NCBI RefSeq assembly: GCF_014204515.1
Contig: NZ_JACHLI010000006.1
Coordinates: 62,001 to 126,000, forward strand
Reading direction: 5' to 3'
DNA from: Pseudomonas nitroreducens
Lineage (GTDB): Bacteria > Pseudomonadota > Gammaproteobacteria > Pseudomonadales > Pseudomonadaceae
Length of the DNA: 64,000 nucleotides
Part shown: in pieces, positions 34,928-43,157 of the stretch
How positions within the stretch are numbered: the stretch's first letter is position 1
How the letters are laid out: every line of letters begins with the position of its first letter
Made by a program: the position numbers and the translations under genes
The notes under the pieces: generated by a model
Told to the model about the DNA's origin: nothing
Seen by the model: only the letters and a program-made list of their open reading frames with translations
Database searches by the model: none

Positions 34928-35467
34928 TCACCTTCCGATGAGTTTGAGCAGGCGAGGATGATTGGCCAGCAGGCCATCGGCCGCGGCATACAGGAGCAGG
35001 GCGACAGCGCTGGCGGCGAGGATCACGAAGGCGTCGAACACGCCCATCTCGCGGGCCTGCGGGATGCTGGCGGCGACCAGGGCGAGCGCGGCGATGATCG
35101 CGTTGCGCAGCAGCAGCACCGGGCGCAGCGGTTGCATCTGGCCGGGGCCGGAGCAGCCGCAGTCGATGTCGCGGCGCCCGCGCCAGAGGTTGATGCCGAT
35201 GGCGCCGGCATAGAACAGGATCAGCGCCGTGGCGGCCAGGGCCGCGACGTGGCGGCTTGCCGGCACCAGCAGGGCGAAGGCGATGACGCCCTCGACCACT
35301 GGCAGCACGCGGGCCACCGGGCCGACCAGCGAAGCTGGCAGCAGGCCGTAGTCTTCGACCTGGCGGGCGAAGCGCAGCGGCGCGCGCAGCTTGTGGCTGG
35401 CGGCGCTGGCAAGCAGCACCGCAACGGCCACCGCACTGGCGATGATCAGGATCGGATCGGAAAACAT
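34928..35467 (-). CDS. aauE: Amine dehydrogenase accessory membrane protein, MauE/AauE type
   Basis: The 179-residue protein has four to five hydrophobic helices, with a CGCSGPG motif near residue 95 that is typical of MauE/DoxX-related disulfide electron carriers. It is thought to supply electrons to MauD for disulfide formation or isomerisation in the light chain. It follows aauB by 36 bases. Confidence 0.87.
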   Translation of the reverse strand: MFSDPILIIASAVAVAVLLASAASHKLRAPLRFARQVEDYGLLPASLVGPVARVLPVVEGVIAFALLVPASRHVAALAATALILFYAGAIGINLWRGRRDIDCGCSGPGQMQPLRPVLLLRNAIIAALALVAASIPQAREMGVFDAFVILAASAVALLLYAAADGLLANHPRLLKLIGR

Positions 35468-35503
35468 ATCCGTACCTCTCGATGATGACTTTCGAAAAAA
35501 GGC

Positions 35504-36649
35504 TTAGTGGCTCAGGACCAGGATCGGCGTCTTGGCGATCTTGTCCATGGCGCCGTTGTACTTGCCGGTCTTCAGGTCGAAGATCTGCAGGCCGCCTTCG
35601 ATGTCGGTGCCCAGCAGCAGCGGCTTGTCATCGGTGGTGGCGTGCAGGCTCCAAACCGGCTTGGGCGCTTCCAGGGTGCCGATCTTCTTCTGCGTCTTCA
35701 GGTCGTAGACCCAGATGAACGGGCTCGGGTCTTCCCATTTGCCGGCGCTGTGCTCTTCATGCATCAGCACGTACATGCGGTTCAGCTTGGGCGCTACGGC
35801 CATCAGCTGCCAGCCGCCGGTGCCCCAGCCTTTCTTGCGCTCTTCGTCGGTGGTCAGCGACCAGCTCGGCAGCATCTTCGGCTTGTCGCCGGAGACGTCT
35901 ACCGGCTTGACCACGCCGTCGGTGGTGACGAAGAAGTAGGTCTCGCCTACGGCCAGGCCGCGTTCGTTGAGCTTCTCCTTGTTCGGATCGAAGAACGGCG
36001 TCTGGCTGCGGCCGACTTCCTTGCCGTCGTCACCGATTTTGGTGATCTGCAGCTGGCCGTCACCGCACAGCGAGGCGAAGGCGCGCTTGCCCACCGGGTA
36101 GTTGAGTACGCAGCCGCTGATGGCGATTTCGCTGGCGACCTTCTTCTCCTGGGTGTCGACCACGGTGACCGAGGTGGACGGAGTGAAGTTGTAGATGTAG
36201 ACGAAGCGGTCGTCGGAGCTCGAGCCCAGGGCGTACTTCTGGGTGAGGATCGAGGCGCGCTTGGCGGGGATTTCCACTTCCCACTTCGGACGCAGGTTCG
36301 AGGTGTCCCAGGCGGTCAGCACGTCGGTGCGCACGCCGCGGGTGCCACGGGAGTAGAAGGTGTCGGCGGAGTACAGGGTCTTGGCGTCGTGGCTCAGGGT
36401 CGACGGAGCGACGAAGCCGGTGCTGACCATGCCGAGCATCTTCTTCTGCTCGGGGTCGACCACGGTGACGCGGCCGGCGATGAAGTTCTCGAACTCCACG
36501 TCGACGATATAGGCGCGGTGCGGCGAGGGCGGGAACGGCAGGACGGTCTCACCGATGCTCTCGGTGGGCAGCTCGGCGTGGGCCGCGCCCATCGCGAGGC
36601 ACGTAGCCAGCGCGAGGACCGATGGAGCGAGGAACCTGGCGACGCTCAT
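35504..36649 (-). CDS. aauB: Aralkylamine dehydrogenase heavy chain
   Basis: The 381-residue protein has a signal peptide (SVLALATCLAMGAAHA) and a repeated beta-propeller pattern (AYIVDVEF, VTVVDPEQKKMLGMV, FIWVYDLKTQKKIGTL, LQIFDLKTGKYNG). This is the seven-bladed heavy subunit that holds the TTQ light chain in amine dehydrogenases. TRGVRTDV near residue 105 matches the aromatic amine dehydrogenase branch. The chosen ATG at 36649 begins MSVARF; the frame continues upstream with no signal-peptide logic. It opens the five-gene operon, and the 460-base region in front holds the promoter. Confidence 0.85.
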   Translation of the reverse strand: MSVARFLAPSVLALATCLAMGAAHAELPTESIGETVLPFPPSPHRAYIVDVEFENFIAGRVTVVDPEQKKMLGMVSTGFVAPSTLSHDAKTLYSADTFYSRGTRGVRTDVLTAWDTSNLRPKWEVEIPAKRASILTQKYALGSSSDDRFVYIYNFTPSTSVTVVDTQEKKVASEIAISGCVLNYPVGKRAFASLCGDGQLQITKIGDDGKEVGRSQTPFFDPNKEKLNERGLAVGETYFFVTTDGVVKPVDVSGDKPKMLPSWSLTTDEERKKGWGTGGWQLMAVAPKLNRMYVLMHEEHSAGKWEDPSPFIWVYDLKTQKKIGTLEAPKPVWSLHATTDDKPLLLGTDIEGGLQIFDLKTGKYNGAMDKIAKTPILVLSH

Positions 36650-37109
36650 TGGCGGGTACTCCCTTTTTCTTGTTGGCGGGCAATTCATGGCTATGGGCCA
36701 TCTGCCGGTGACGCACAGAAGGCGGAACATTGAGGAGAGTCTGCCTGTGTCGGTCTGGGCCGGACTTGTTGTCCGTGCCATTTCCTTGTCTGGGGGTGAC
36801 AGGGTGTCGCAGGGAGAAAGTGCAGTGTGGAGCAGGGCGTTGCGCGGGTAAATCCGCCAAGCGGTAGCGATCTGGATCAAGGCTTCGTCAGCTTTTGGTG
36901 CGAAAAAGCTGCATCGTGCCCCGAAAATCCGCACAATGCACATTTGAGCTATCTTGAAACGCCGTTACACCCACCGGAAGTGTGCATTGTGAACAGTTCA
37001 CAATGTTCGACATGCTCAAAATTTCCGCGTCGTTCCTGATTGGCTTTTCCGGCCCGCTATTTGCGTTGGCCGGGAGTCCTCAACCAATCCTCGCGGAGAT
37101 CCCCCTTAA
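36650..37109. other. Divergent promoter region between aauB and codB
   Basis: These 460 bases must serve both the aau operon (minus) and the cytosine operon (plus). The half near codB is AT-richer and contains the 19-base inverted repeat annotated at 36987-37005. I see no small gene or repeat family here. Confidence 0.5.
36987..37005. promoter_or_regulatory. Candidate operator of the cytosine operon
   Basis: ATTGTGAAC-A-GTTCACAAT is a perfect inverted repeat with 9-base arms, 105 bases before the codB start. The PucR-family regulator encoded in the operon is the obvious candidate to bind it, but this is inference. The aauB promoter is on the other side and could also use it. Confidence 0.6.
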
Positions 37110-38369
37110 ATGAGTTCCCCCAGTGAATTCCCCCTGAGCGCGACGCCCAGGGACGGGCGCAAAGGCCTGCTGCCCATCGCCATGGTCCTGTTCAGCTTCA
37201 CCTTCTTCACCGGCACCATGTTCGCCGGCGGCAAGATCGGCATGGCCTTCGACTTCGTCGACATGCTCTGGGTCGCCTTCATCGGCAACGTGCTGCTGGC
37301 CGTCTACGCCGCCGCCCTGGGCCTGATCGCCTCGCGCAGCGGCCTGAACACGGTGCTGATGGGCCGCTTCTGCTTCGGTGAGCGCGGCAGCAAGCTGTCC
37401 GACTTCCTCCTCGGCTTCGCCGAACTGGGCTGGTACGCCTGGGGCACCGCCACCGTGGCCATCGTGCTGGTGAAGATGCTGTCGCTGCCGGAATGGCTGA
37501 ACATTCCGCTGATGGTGGTGTTCGGCCTGCTGTTCTCGATCACCGCGATCATCGGTTTCAAGGGCCTGGACATCATGTCCCGCGTCTCGGTGCCGCTGAT
37601 GTTCATCCTGCTGGTGGCGTCGATGGTCATCGCCACCAACCACGCCGGCGGCTGGAGCGGCCTGCTGGCCAAGGAACCGAGCCAGACCCTGACCTTCTCC
37701 GCCGCCGTCACCATGGTCTTCGGCACCTTCGCCAGCGGCGCGACCCAGGCCACCAACTGGACGCGCATGGCCCGCAGCGGGCGCATCGCGGTGATCGCCA
37801 GCGTGGTCGCCTTCCTCATCGGCAACGGCTTGATGATCGTCGCCGGCGCCTGGTGCGCGATCGTTTACCAGAACGCCGACATCGTCGAAGTGATGGTGCT
37901 GCAGGGTCTGTCCTTCGCCGCGGTGATCATGCTCTGCCTGAACCTGTGGACCATCCAGGGCCCGACCATCTACAACGTCTCTGCCGCCGCCTGCCACCTG
38001 GTGCGCAGCGAGCGTCGCCGGACCATGACCCTGGTGGCCGCCGGCATCGGCATCATCCTCGCCATCGGCGGCATGTACGAATGGCTGATCCCGTTCCTGG
38101 TGCTGCTGGGCTCGATCATCCCGCCGCTGGGTGGCGTGATCATGGCCGACTACTGGTATCGCAACCGTGGCGAATACCCGGCGCTGGTGGGCAGCCACAT
38201 CCCGGCGTTCAACGTGACGGGCCTGGTGTCTTACGCGGTGGGCGCCGGCCTGGCCTACGCCTCGCCGTGGATCGCGCCGCTGGTGGGCATCGCCGCTTCG
38301 GCCATCTGCTACATCGTCCTCACCGAAGTCACCCGCGCCCGCGCGCCGGTGGCCGAGCCGCGCGCTTGA
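37110..38369 (+). CDS. codB: Cytosine permease
   Basis: The 419-residue protein has about 12 membrane helices and fits the nucleobase:cation symporter-1 family, CodB branch. Typical segments are MVLFSFTFFTGTMFAGGKIG (about 25-44), FAELGWYAWG (about 105-114) and GTFASGATQATNWTRMAR (about 206-223). It imports cytosine for the deaminase two genes downstream. Its stop overlaps the TTG start of the pucR-type gene. Confidence 0.92.
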   Translation: MSSPSEFPLSATPRDGRKGLLPIAMVLFSFTFFTGTMFAGGKIGMAFDFVDMLWVAFIGNVLLAVYAAALGLIASRSGLNTVLMGRFCFGERGSKLSDFLLGFAELGWYAWGTATVAIVLVKMLSLPEWLNIPLMVVFGLLFSITAIIGFKGLDIMSRVSVPLMFILLVASMVIATNHAGGWSGLLAKEPSQTLTFSAAVTMVFGTFASGATQATNWTRMARSGRIAVIASVVAFLIGNGLMIVAGAWCAIVYQNADIVEVMVLQGLSFAAVIMLCLNLWTIQGPTIYNVSAAACHLVRSERRRTMTLVAAGIGIILAIGGMYEWLIPFLVLLGSIIPPLGGVIMADYWYRNRGEYPALVGSHIPAFNVTGLVSYAVGAGLAYASPWIAPLVGIAASAICYIVLTEVTRARAPVAEPRA

Positions 38370-39577
38370 GCCTGAGCGTCGAGGAAATCCTCCGCCTGCC
38401 GGGGCTGGAAAGCCTCACGCTGCGGGCCGGCGCGCGCAACGTGCATCGCAGCGTGCGCTGGTCCTATGTGGCGGAGAACGTCGGCATCGCCGACTGGGTA
38501 ATGGGTGGCGAACTGGTGTTCGTCACCGGCATCAACCACAGCCGTGACGAGGCCAACCTGCTGCAGCTGGTGCGCGAAGGCGTCGCCAGCGGCATCGCCG
38601 GCATCGTCATCCTCACCGGTGACGAGTTCATCCAGCGCATTCCGCGATCCGTGGTACTGCTGGCCGAAGCCGAAGGGCTGCCGCTGATCGAGCAGCCCTA
38701 CGCGCTGAAGATGGTCATCGTCACCCACCTGATCGGCACGGCACTGGTGCAGATGACCCAGGTGAAGACCTCGCGCCGCGACATCCTCGGCCAGTTGCTC
38801 AGCGGCGACTTCCCCAGCCTGGAGATCGTCCGTCGTCGCGCGCAGCACCTGGAGTTGCCGCTGGAAGCCCCGCGCCGCCTGGTGGCGTTGCGGCTGTCGG
38901 GTGTCGATACGCTGTTCCAGCAGCACGAACCGGAAGAGGCCGAGCGCGCTCTGCAGCAGACCCGCCAGCGCCTGCTCGACCATCTGGAGAACTGGCAGCA
39001 GGAGCGCCCCGAGCGCCTGCCGGTGGTGATCCAGGGCGACCTGTTCGTCCTCCTGCTGACGGATGTCGAGCGCGCCGAGCTGCACGCCCTGGCGGCCGAA
39101 CTGCAACAGGAACTGGCGCCGCTGCGCGCCTACCTTGGGCTTTCCGCCCGTGCCGAATCCTGCGCCGAATTCCCCCGCGCGCTGCTCGAAGCGCGCCAGG
39201 CGCTGGATGTCGCCGAAGGCATGCAGGCACCGGGCGGCTTCTGTGACTACCGTGAACTGGGCGTGCTGCGCCTGCTGCGGGCGATTCCCGATCGCGCGGT
39301 GGTCGAGCAGTTCGTCAAGGACACCCTCGGCCCGCTCAACGACGTGGGCCGCAAGCAGCCGCACCTGCTGATCGAGACGCTCGACGCGCTGGTCCAGGAA
39401 GGCGGCAACGCGCTCAAGGCGGCACAGCGCCTGGGCATCCATCGCAACACCCTGAACCAGCGGATCGCGCGCATCGAGGCCCTCAGTGGCCAGTCCCTGG
39501 ACGACGCGCAATTCCGCCTGAATACCTCCGTGGCGCTGCTCATCTGGCGCATGTCCGCTGCGCCGCGCCACGAATAG
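38366..39577 (+). CDS. PucR-family transcriptional regulator
   Basis: The TTG at 38366 overlaps the codB stop (TTGA) and gives 403 residues. The N-terminal PucR domain opens LSLSVEEILRLPGLESLTL and includes WVMGGELVFVTG (near 44). The C-terminal helix-turn-helix LKAAQRLGIHRNTLNQRI (about 350-367) is of the PucR/CdaR type. Such regulators control purine, pyrimidine or other nitrogen-source genes. It lies between permease and deaminase and probably senses cytosine or a product. The palindrome at 36987-37005 may be its site. No ATG near the start fits as well as the coupled TTG. Confidence 0.85.
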   Translation: MSLSVEEILRLPGLESLTLRAGARNVHRSVRWSYVAENVGIADWVMGGELVFVTGINHSRDEANLLQLVREGVASGIAGIVILTGDEFIQRIPRSVVLLAEAEGLPLIEQPYALKMVIVTHLIGTALVQMTQVKTSRRDILGQLLSGDFPSLEIVRRRAQHLELPLEAPRRLVALRLSGVDTLFQQHEPEEAERALQQTRQRLLDHLENWQQERPERLPVVIQGDLFVLLLTDVERAELHALAAELQQELAPLRAYLGLSARAESCAEFPRALLEARQALDVAEGMQAPGGFCDYRELGVLRLLRAIPDRAVVEQFVKDTLGPLNDVGRKQPHLLIETLDALVQEGGNALKAAQRLGIHRNTLNQRIARIEALSGQSLDDAQFRLNTSVALLIWRMSAAPRHE

Positions 39578-39599
39578 CCTGAAGAGGACCTCCGAGCCC

Positions 39600-40841
39600 A
39601 TGAAAATCATCAACGCCTCCCTGCGCAAGCAGACCGGCCTGTTCACCATCCGCTGCGAAGGCGACGTCATCGCCGAAGTCATCCAGCAAGCCGGCAGCGT
39701 CACTGCCAGCGGTGACGACATCGACGCCCGCGGCAACCTGGCCATCGCCCCGCTGGTGGAACCGCACATCCACCTCGATGCCACCCTGACCGCCGGCGAG
39801 CCGGAATGGAACATGAGTGGCACGCTGTTCGAGGGCATCGAGCGCTGGGCCCAGCGCAAGGAAACCATCACCCATGAGGACACCAAGTCCCGCGCCCACA
39901 CCACCATCCGCATGCTGGCCGCCCACGGCATCCAGCACGTGCGCACCCACGTCGACGTGACCGATCCGACCCTGGCCGCGCTCAAGGCCATGGTCGAGGT
40001 ACGTGAAGAGGCGCGGCACCTGGTGGACCTGCAGATCGTTGCCTTCCCACAGGAGGGCATCGAGTCCTACGAAGGCGGTCGCGAGCTGATGGAAGAGGCG
40101 ATCCGCCTGGGCGCGGACGTGGTCGGCGGCATCCCGCACTTCGAGAACACCCGCGAGCAGGGCGTCAGCTCGATCAAGTTCCTGATGGACCTGGCCGAGC
40201 GCACCGGCTGCCTGGTGGACGTGCACTGCGACGAGACCGACGATCCGAACTCGCGCTTCCTCGAAGTGCTCGCCGAAGAGGCCCGCGTGCGCGGCATGGG
40301 CGGTCGTGTCACCGCCAGCCACACCACGGCCATGGGTTCCTACGACAACGCCTACTGCTCCAAGCTGTTCCGCCTGCTCAAGCGCTCGGGCATCAACTTT
40401 GTCTCCTGCCCGACCGAGAGCATTCACCTGCAGGGCCGCTTCGACACCTTCCCAAAACGCCGTGGCGTGACCCGCGTCGCCGAGATCGACCGCGCCGGCA
40501 TGAACGTCTGCTTCGGCCAGGACTCGATCAAGGACCCGTGGTACCCACTGGGCAACGGCAACATCCTGCGCGTGCTGGATGCCGGCCTGCACATCTGCCA
40601 CATGATGGGCTTCGACGACCTGCAACGCGCCCTGGACCTGGTCACCGACAACAGCGCCCGAGCGCTGAACCTCGGTGCGCGCTACGGCATCGCTGCCGGC
40701 CGTCCGGCCAACCTGCTGGTGCTGGGGGTGGAGAGTGATTACGAGGCGGTGCGCCAGCAGACCAAGGCGCTGTACTCGATCCGCAATGGCCGCGTGCTGA
40801 TGAAGCGTGAGCCGGAGCAGGTGGAGCTGGTCGAGGGCTGA
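39600..40841 (+). CDS. codA: Cytosine deaminase
   Basis: The 413-residue amidohydrolase has the metal motif EPHIHLD (near residue 58), DVHCDETDD (near 206) and SHTTAMGSY (near 240). The catalytic aspartate segment is FGQDSIKDPWYPLGNGN (near 302). This is the CodA pattern that hydrolyses cytosine to uracil and ammonia. Length is close to E. coli CodA (427). It starts 22 bases after the regulator gene and completes the codB-pucR-codA operon for using cytosine as a nitrogen source. Confidence 0.92.
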   Translation: MKIINASLRKQTGLFTIRCEGDVIAEVIQQAGSVTASGDDIDARGNLAIAPLVEPHIHLDATLTAGEPEWNMSGTLFEGIERWAQRKETITHEDTKSRAHTTIRMLAAHGIQHVRTHVDVTDPTLAALKAMVEVREEARHLVDLQIVAFPQEGIESYEGGRELMEEAIRLGADVVGGIPHFENTREQGVSSIKFLMDLAERTGCLVDVHCDETDDPNSRFLEVLAEEARVRGMGGRVTASHTTAMGSYDNAYCSKLFRLLKRSGINFVSCPTESIHLQGRFDTFPKRRGVTRVAEIDRAGMNVCFGQDSIKDPWYPLGNGNILRVLDAGLHICHMMGFDDLQRALDLVTDNSARALNLGARYGIAAGRPANLLVLGVESDYEAVRQQTKALYSIRNGRVLMKREPEQVELVEG

Positions 40842-40905
40842 TTTCCAAAAGCGGGACGGTGCATAACGTCAAACGTTATGCACCCAAGGAGTCCGACGAT
40901 TTTCT

Positions 40906-41029
40906 CCGGTGGCGTAGGAGCGGACCTTGTCCGCGAAATCCCGCGCGGCGTACGCCGGTATTTCCCACTACGAGCAACCGTCAGCGCCATCTGTAGGACC
41001 GAGGGGGACGCCCAGTTCTTGCTCGCGAA
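40906..41029. repeat. Left copy of a 124-bp direct repeat
   Basis: Starts CCGGTGGCGTAGGAGCGG and ends TTGCTCGCGAA. The right copy at 41607-41730 differs at 5 of 124 positions. Each copy contains a REP (GTAGGAGCGGACCTTGTCCGCGA), a GCGGCGTACGCC palindrome and a second REP-like end. The pair brackets the dispersed element and its hexanucleotide tail. A looser version of the same REP-palindrome-REP order is at 2890-2990. Confidence 0.9.
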
Positions 41030-41116
41030 CCGCCTGGCAGGTTTGTGAACTTCCTGGAGCGGTGGACCTTATCCGCGACGCCCTTGGGTGGGTGTGTATG
41101 CGCCGCTTCGGCGCGC

Positions 41117-41386
41117 GCGCGGGCTCTGTGTTTCGCCCCCTCGGGCGAGTTACTTTCTCAAACGCCAGAAAGTAACCAAAGGGCCTGCCCCTGCCATCCG
41201 GCTTTTCGCTTCGCGAGAAGTACCCTCGGCTCCTCGCAGTCCCAGGGGCCCGCGTTGACGGGCCATCCCTGGCCCGACAACGCTCTCGCGACATCCATGT
41301 CGCTCAACCCCTGGAACTCCGATCACCTTCGGCCTCCTGAAAGGGGCACTTCGGCGCGTGCGGATGTTTCGCTGGAAGACATCAAA
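41117..41386. mobile_element. Dispersed ~300-bp element, copy A (no coding capacity)
   Basis: This stretch matches 55018-55317 along its length. Shared landmarks are GCGCGGGCTCTGTGTTTCGCCCC, AGTAACCAA, GCCCCTG with ATCCGG, GGGCCATCCCTGGCCC, CTCTCGCGACATCCATGTCG, GGCCTCCTGAAAGGGGCAC and GCGTGCGGATGTTTC. It contains internal inverted repeats (CTTTCT with AGAAAG, CGCTTCGCGAG). It encodes no plausible protein. In both copies a hexanucleotide tandem array begins a few bases after the GTTTC(G/T)CTGGAAG end. I class it as a non-autonomous repeat element, but the mechanism is unknown. Confidence 0.65.
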
Positions 41387-41494
41387 AGCAGGAGCAGGAG
41401 CAGGAGCAGGAGCATGAGCATGAGCATGAGCATGAGCATGAGCATGAGCATGAGCATGAGCATGAGCATGAGCATGAGCATGAGCATGAGCATG
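41387..41494. repeat. Hexanucleotide tandem repeat (AGCAGG)4(AGCATG)14
   Basis: Four AGCAGG units (41387-41410) run directly into fourteen AGCATG units (41411-41494), 108 bases in all with no interruption. It forms the right end of dispersed element copy A. Such an array should vary in length between strains. Reading frames through it (repeated Ser-Met or Leu-Met) are not credible genes. Confidence 0.95.
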
Positions 41495-41515
41495 AGCCTA
41501 CGGCAACCTGCGAAC

Positions 41516-41591
41516 GTAGGGCGTATAACCCGGCACGGGTTATACGCCGCCTGCCTCACGGCGGATAACGCTGGCGCGTTATGCGCCCTAC
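41516..41591. repeat. Palindromic repeat, GTAGGGCG family
   Basis: Begins GTAGGGCGTATAACCC and ends GTTATGCGCCCTAC. Between it and the lysA stop (41834) lie the right 124-bp direct repeat and about 100 bases with no recognised feature. Confidence 0.85.
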
Positions 41592-41606
41592 GAGGTCAAG
41601 ACTTTC

Positions 41607-41730
41607 CCGGTGGCGTAGGAGCGGACCTTGTCCGCGAAATCCCGCGCGGCGTACGCCGGTATTTCCCATTGCGAGCAACCGTCAACGCCATCTGTAGGAT
41701 CGAGGGGGACGCCCAGTCCTTGCTCGCGAA
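41607..41730. repeat. Right copy of the 124-bp direct repeat
   Basis: Same orientation as 40906-41029 and 119 of 124 positions identical. The 577 bases between the copies hold dispersed element copy A, its hexanucleotide tail and one palindrome. Confidence 0.9.
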
Positions 41731-41833
41731 TCGACACCCGACGGAAATCGCTGGCTGACCCATTGCGGGGCAGGCAATCCTGCTGGCTGGACAGGCTCAG
41801 CGCCAGATGGCGGCGAGCCTGCTCAGGCCGTCA

Positions 41834-43078
41834 TCACCCCAGGTCTTCTTCCAGCGCCAGCAGTTCCTCGACGCGCTGGCGGCGGCGGATCAGCCTGGCG
41901 TCGGCGCCTTCGAGCAGCACCTCGGCGATCAGCGGGCGGCTGTTGTAGTTCGACGACATCGACGCGCCATAGGCGCCGGTGTCTTCGATCAGCAGCAGGT
42001 CGCCGACCTGGGAGCGCGGCAGGGCGCGGGGGATGACCACGCCGCCATCGCCCTGGGTGAACACGTCACCGGACTCGCACAGCGGGCCGGCCACCACGGT
42101 ATCGATCACCTCGCGGCTGGCCACGTCGCCGGCCAGTACGCGGATGCCGTGGTAGCTGCCGTACATGGACGGGCGCATCAGCTCGTTGAAGCCGGCGTCC
42201 ACCAGCACGAAGTGGTTGCGACCGGCGTCCTTGGTGGCGCGCACCTCGCTGAGCAGGCAGCCGGACTGGGCGACCAGGTAGCGGCCCGGCTCGATCTCCA
42301 GGTGCAGCTTGTGCCCTACCACGGTCTCGGCGGCCTTGCGCGCCTGGTCCCACAGCTGGAAGTAATGCGCGGTGTCGACTTCCGGATCACCGGCGCGGTA
42401 GGGGATGGACAGGCCGCCGCCGGCGGAGATGCCGGACAGGTCGTGGCCGGCGTCCTTCACCTGCTGCACCAGGCCGAGCATGGCTTCGCCGACCTGGGCC
42501 AGGTGGCCGTAGTCGACGCCCGAACCGATGTGCATGTGCAGGCCGACCAGGCGCAGGCCGCGCTCGCGGATCACGTCCAGCGCAGCGCGCAGGTCGCTGT
42601 GCCAGATGCCGTGCTTGGAGTGCTCGCCGCCGGTGTTGGTCTTGTTGCTGTGGCCGTGGCCGAAACCGGGGTTGATGCGCAGCCAGACCGGGTGGCCGGG
42701 GGCGACTTCGCCCAGCTGGCGGAGCATGTCGATGGAGCCGGCATTCACCGGGATGCCGTGCTCGACCACGGTTTCCAGGGTGGCGCGGTCCAGCAGGTCG
42801 GCGGTGAAGACAATCTCGGATTCATCCTCGCGGCACGAGTAGCCGGCAGCCAGGGCGCGCAGCAGTTCGCCCTGGGACACCGCGTCGACCTTCACCCCCT
42901 GTTCGCGCATCAGGCGCAGGATGTGCAGGTTGGAGCAGGCCTTCTGGGCGAAGCGGATGATGTCGAAGCTCTTCAGGCGCTCGATCTGGCCGCGGATGGT
43001 GGCTGCGTCGTAGATCCACAGCGGGGTGCCGAATTGCAGGGCGAGCTGTTCGGCGCGGGGCAGGGCGAGGAAAGTCAT
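41834..43078 (-). CDS. lysA: Diaminopimelate decarboxylase, E. coli LysA-like
   Basis: The 414-residue PLP enzyme has the Schiff-base lysine K46 in RFAQKACSN, the PLP phosphate-binding GGGLSIPY (near 219) and the catalytic CESGDVF (near 342). It catalyses the last step of lysine synthesis, meso-diaminopimelate to lysine. The sequence is of the LysR-controlled type rather than the core lysA usually beside dapF in pseudomonads. A LysR gene lies 79 bases upstream on the same strand. This may be a second, regulated copy. Confidence 0.88.
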   Translation of the reverse strand: MTFLALPRAEQLALQFGTPLWIYDAATIRGQIERLKSFDIIRFAQKACSNLHILRLMREQGVKVDAVSQGELLRALAAGYSCREDESEIVFTADLLDRATLETVVEHGIPVNAGSIDMLRQLGEVAPGHPVWLRINPGFGHGHSNKTNTGGEHSKHGIWHSDLRAALDVIRERGLRLVGLHMHIGSGVDYGHLAQVGEAMLGLVQQVKDAGHDLSGISAGGGLSIPYRAGDPEVDTAHYFQLWDQARKAAETVVGHKLHLEIEPGRYLVAQSGCLLSEVRATKDAGRNHFVLVDAGFNELMRPSMYGSYHGIRVLAGDVASREVIDTVVAGPLCESGDVFTQGDGGVVIPRALPRSQVGDLLLIEDTGAYGASMSSNYNSRPLIAEVLLEGADARLIRRRQRVEELLALEEDLG

Positions 43079-43157
43079 GAATGGGCTCCAAAGGTAGATG
43101 GCGCTAGTCTACCGGGCCTTTTCTCAACTGAATAATGCCGCTTGTTATCGGGTCAAT

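Noticed and set aside
41387..41494. Array considered as a CRISPR
   Set aside because: The units are 6 bases long with no spacers.
41045..41758. Long plus-strand reading frame with Ser-Arg and Ser-Met repeats
   Set aside because: It is only a translation through the hexanucleotide array and dispersed element, with no ribosome-binding site or family resemblance.
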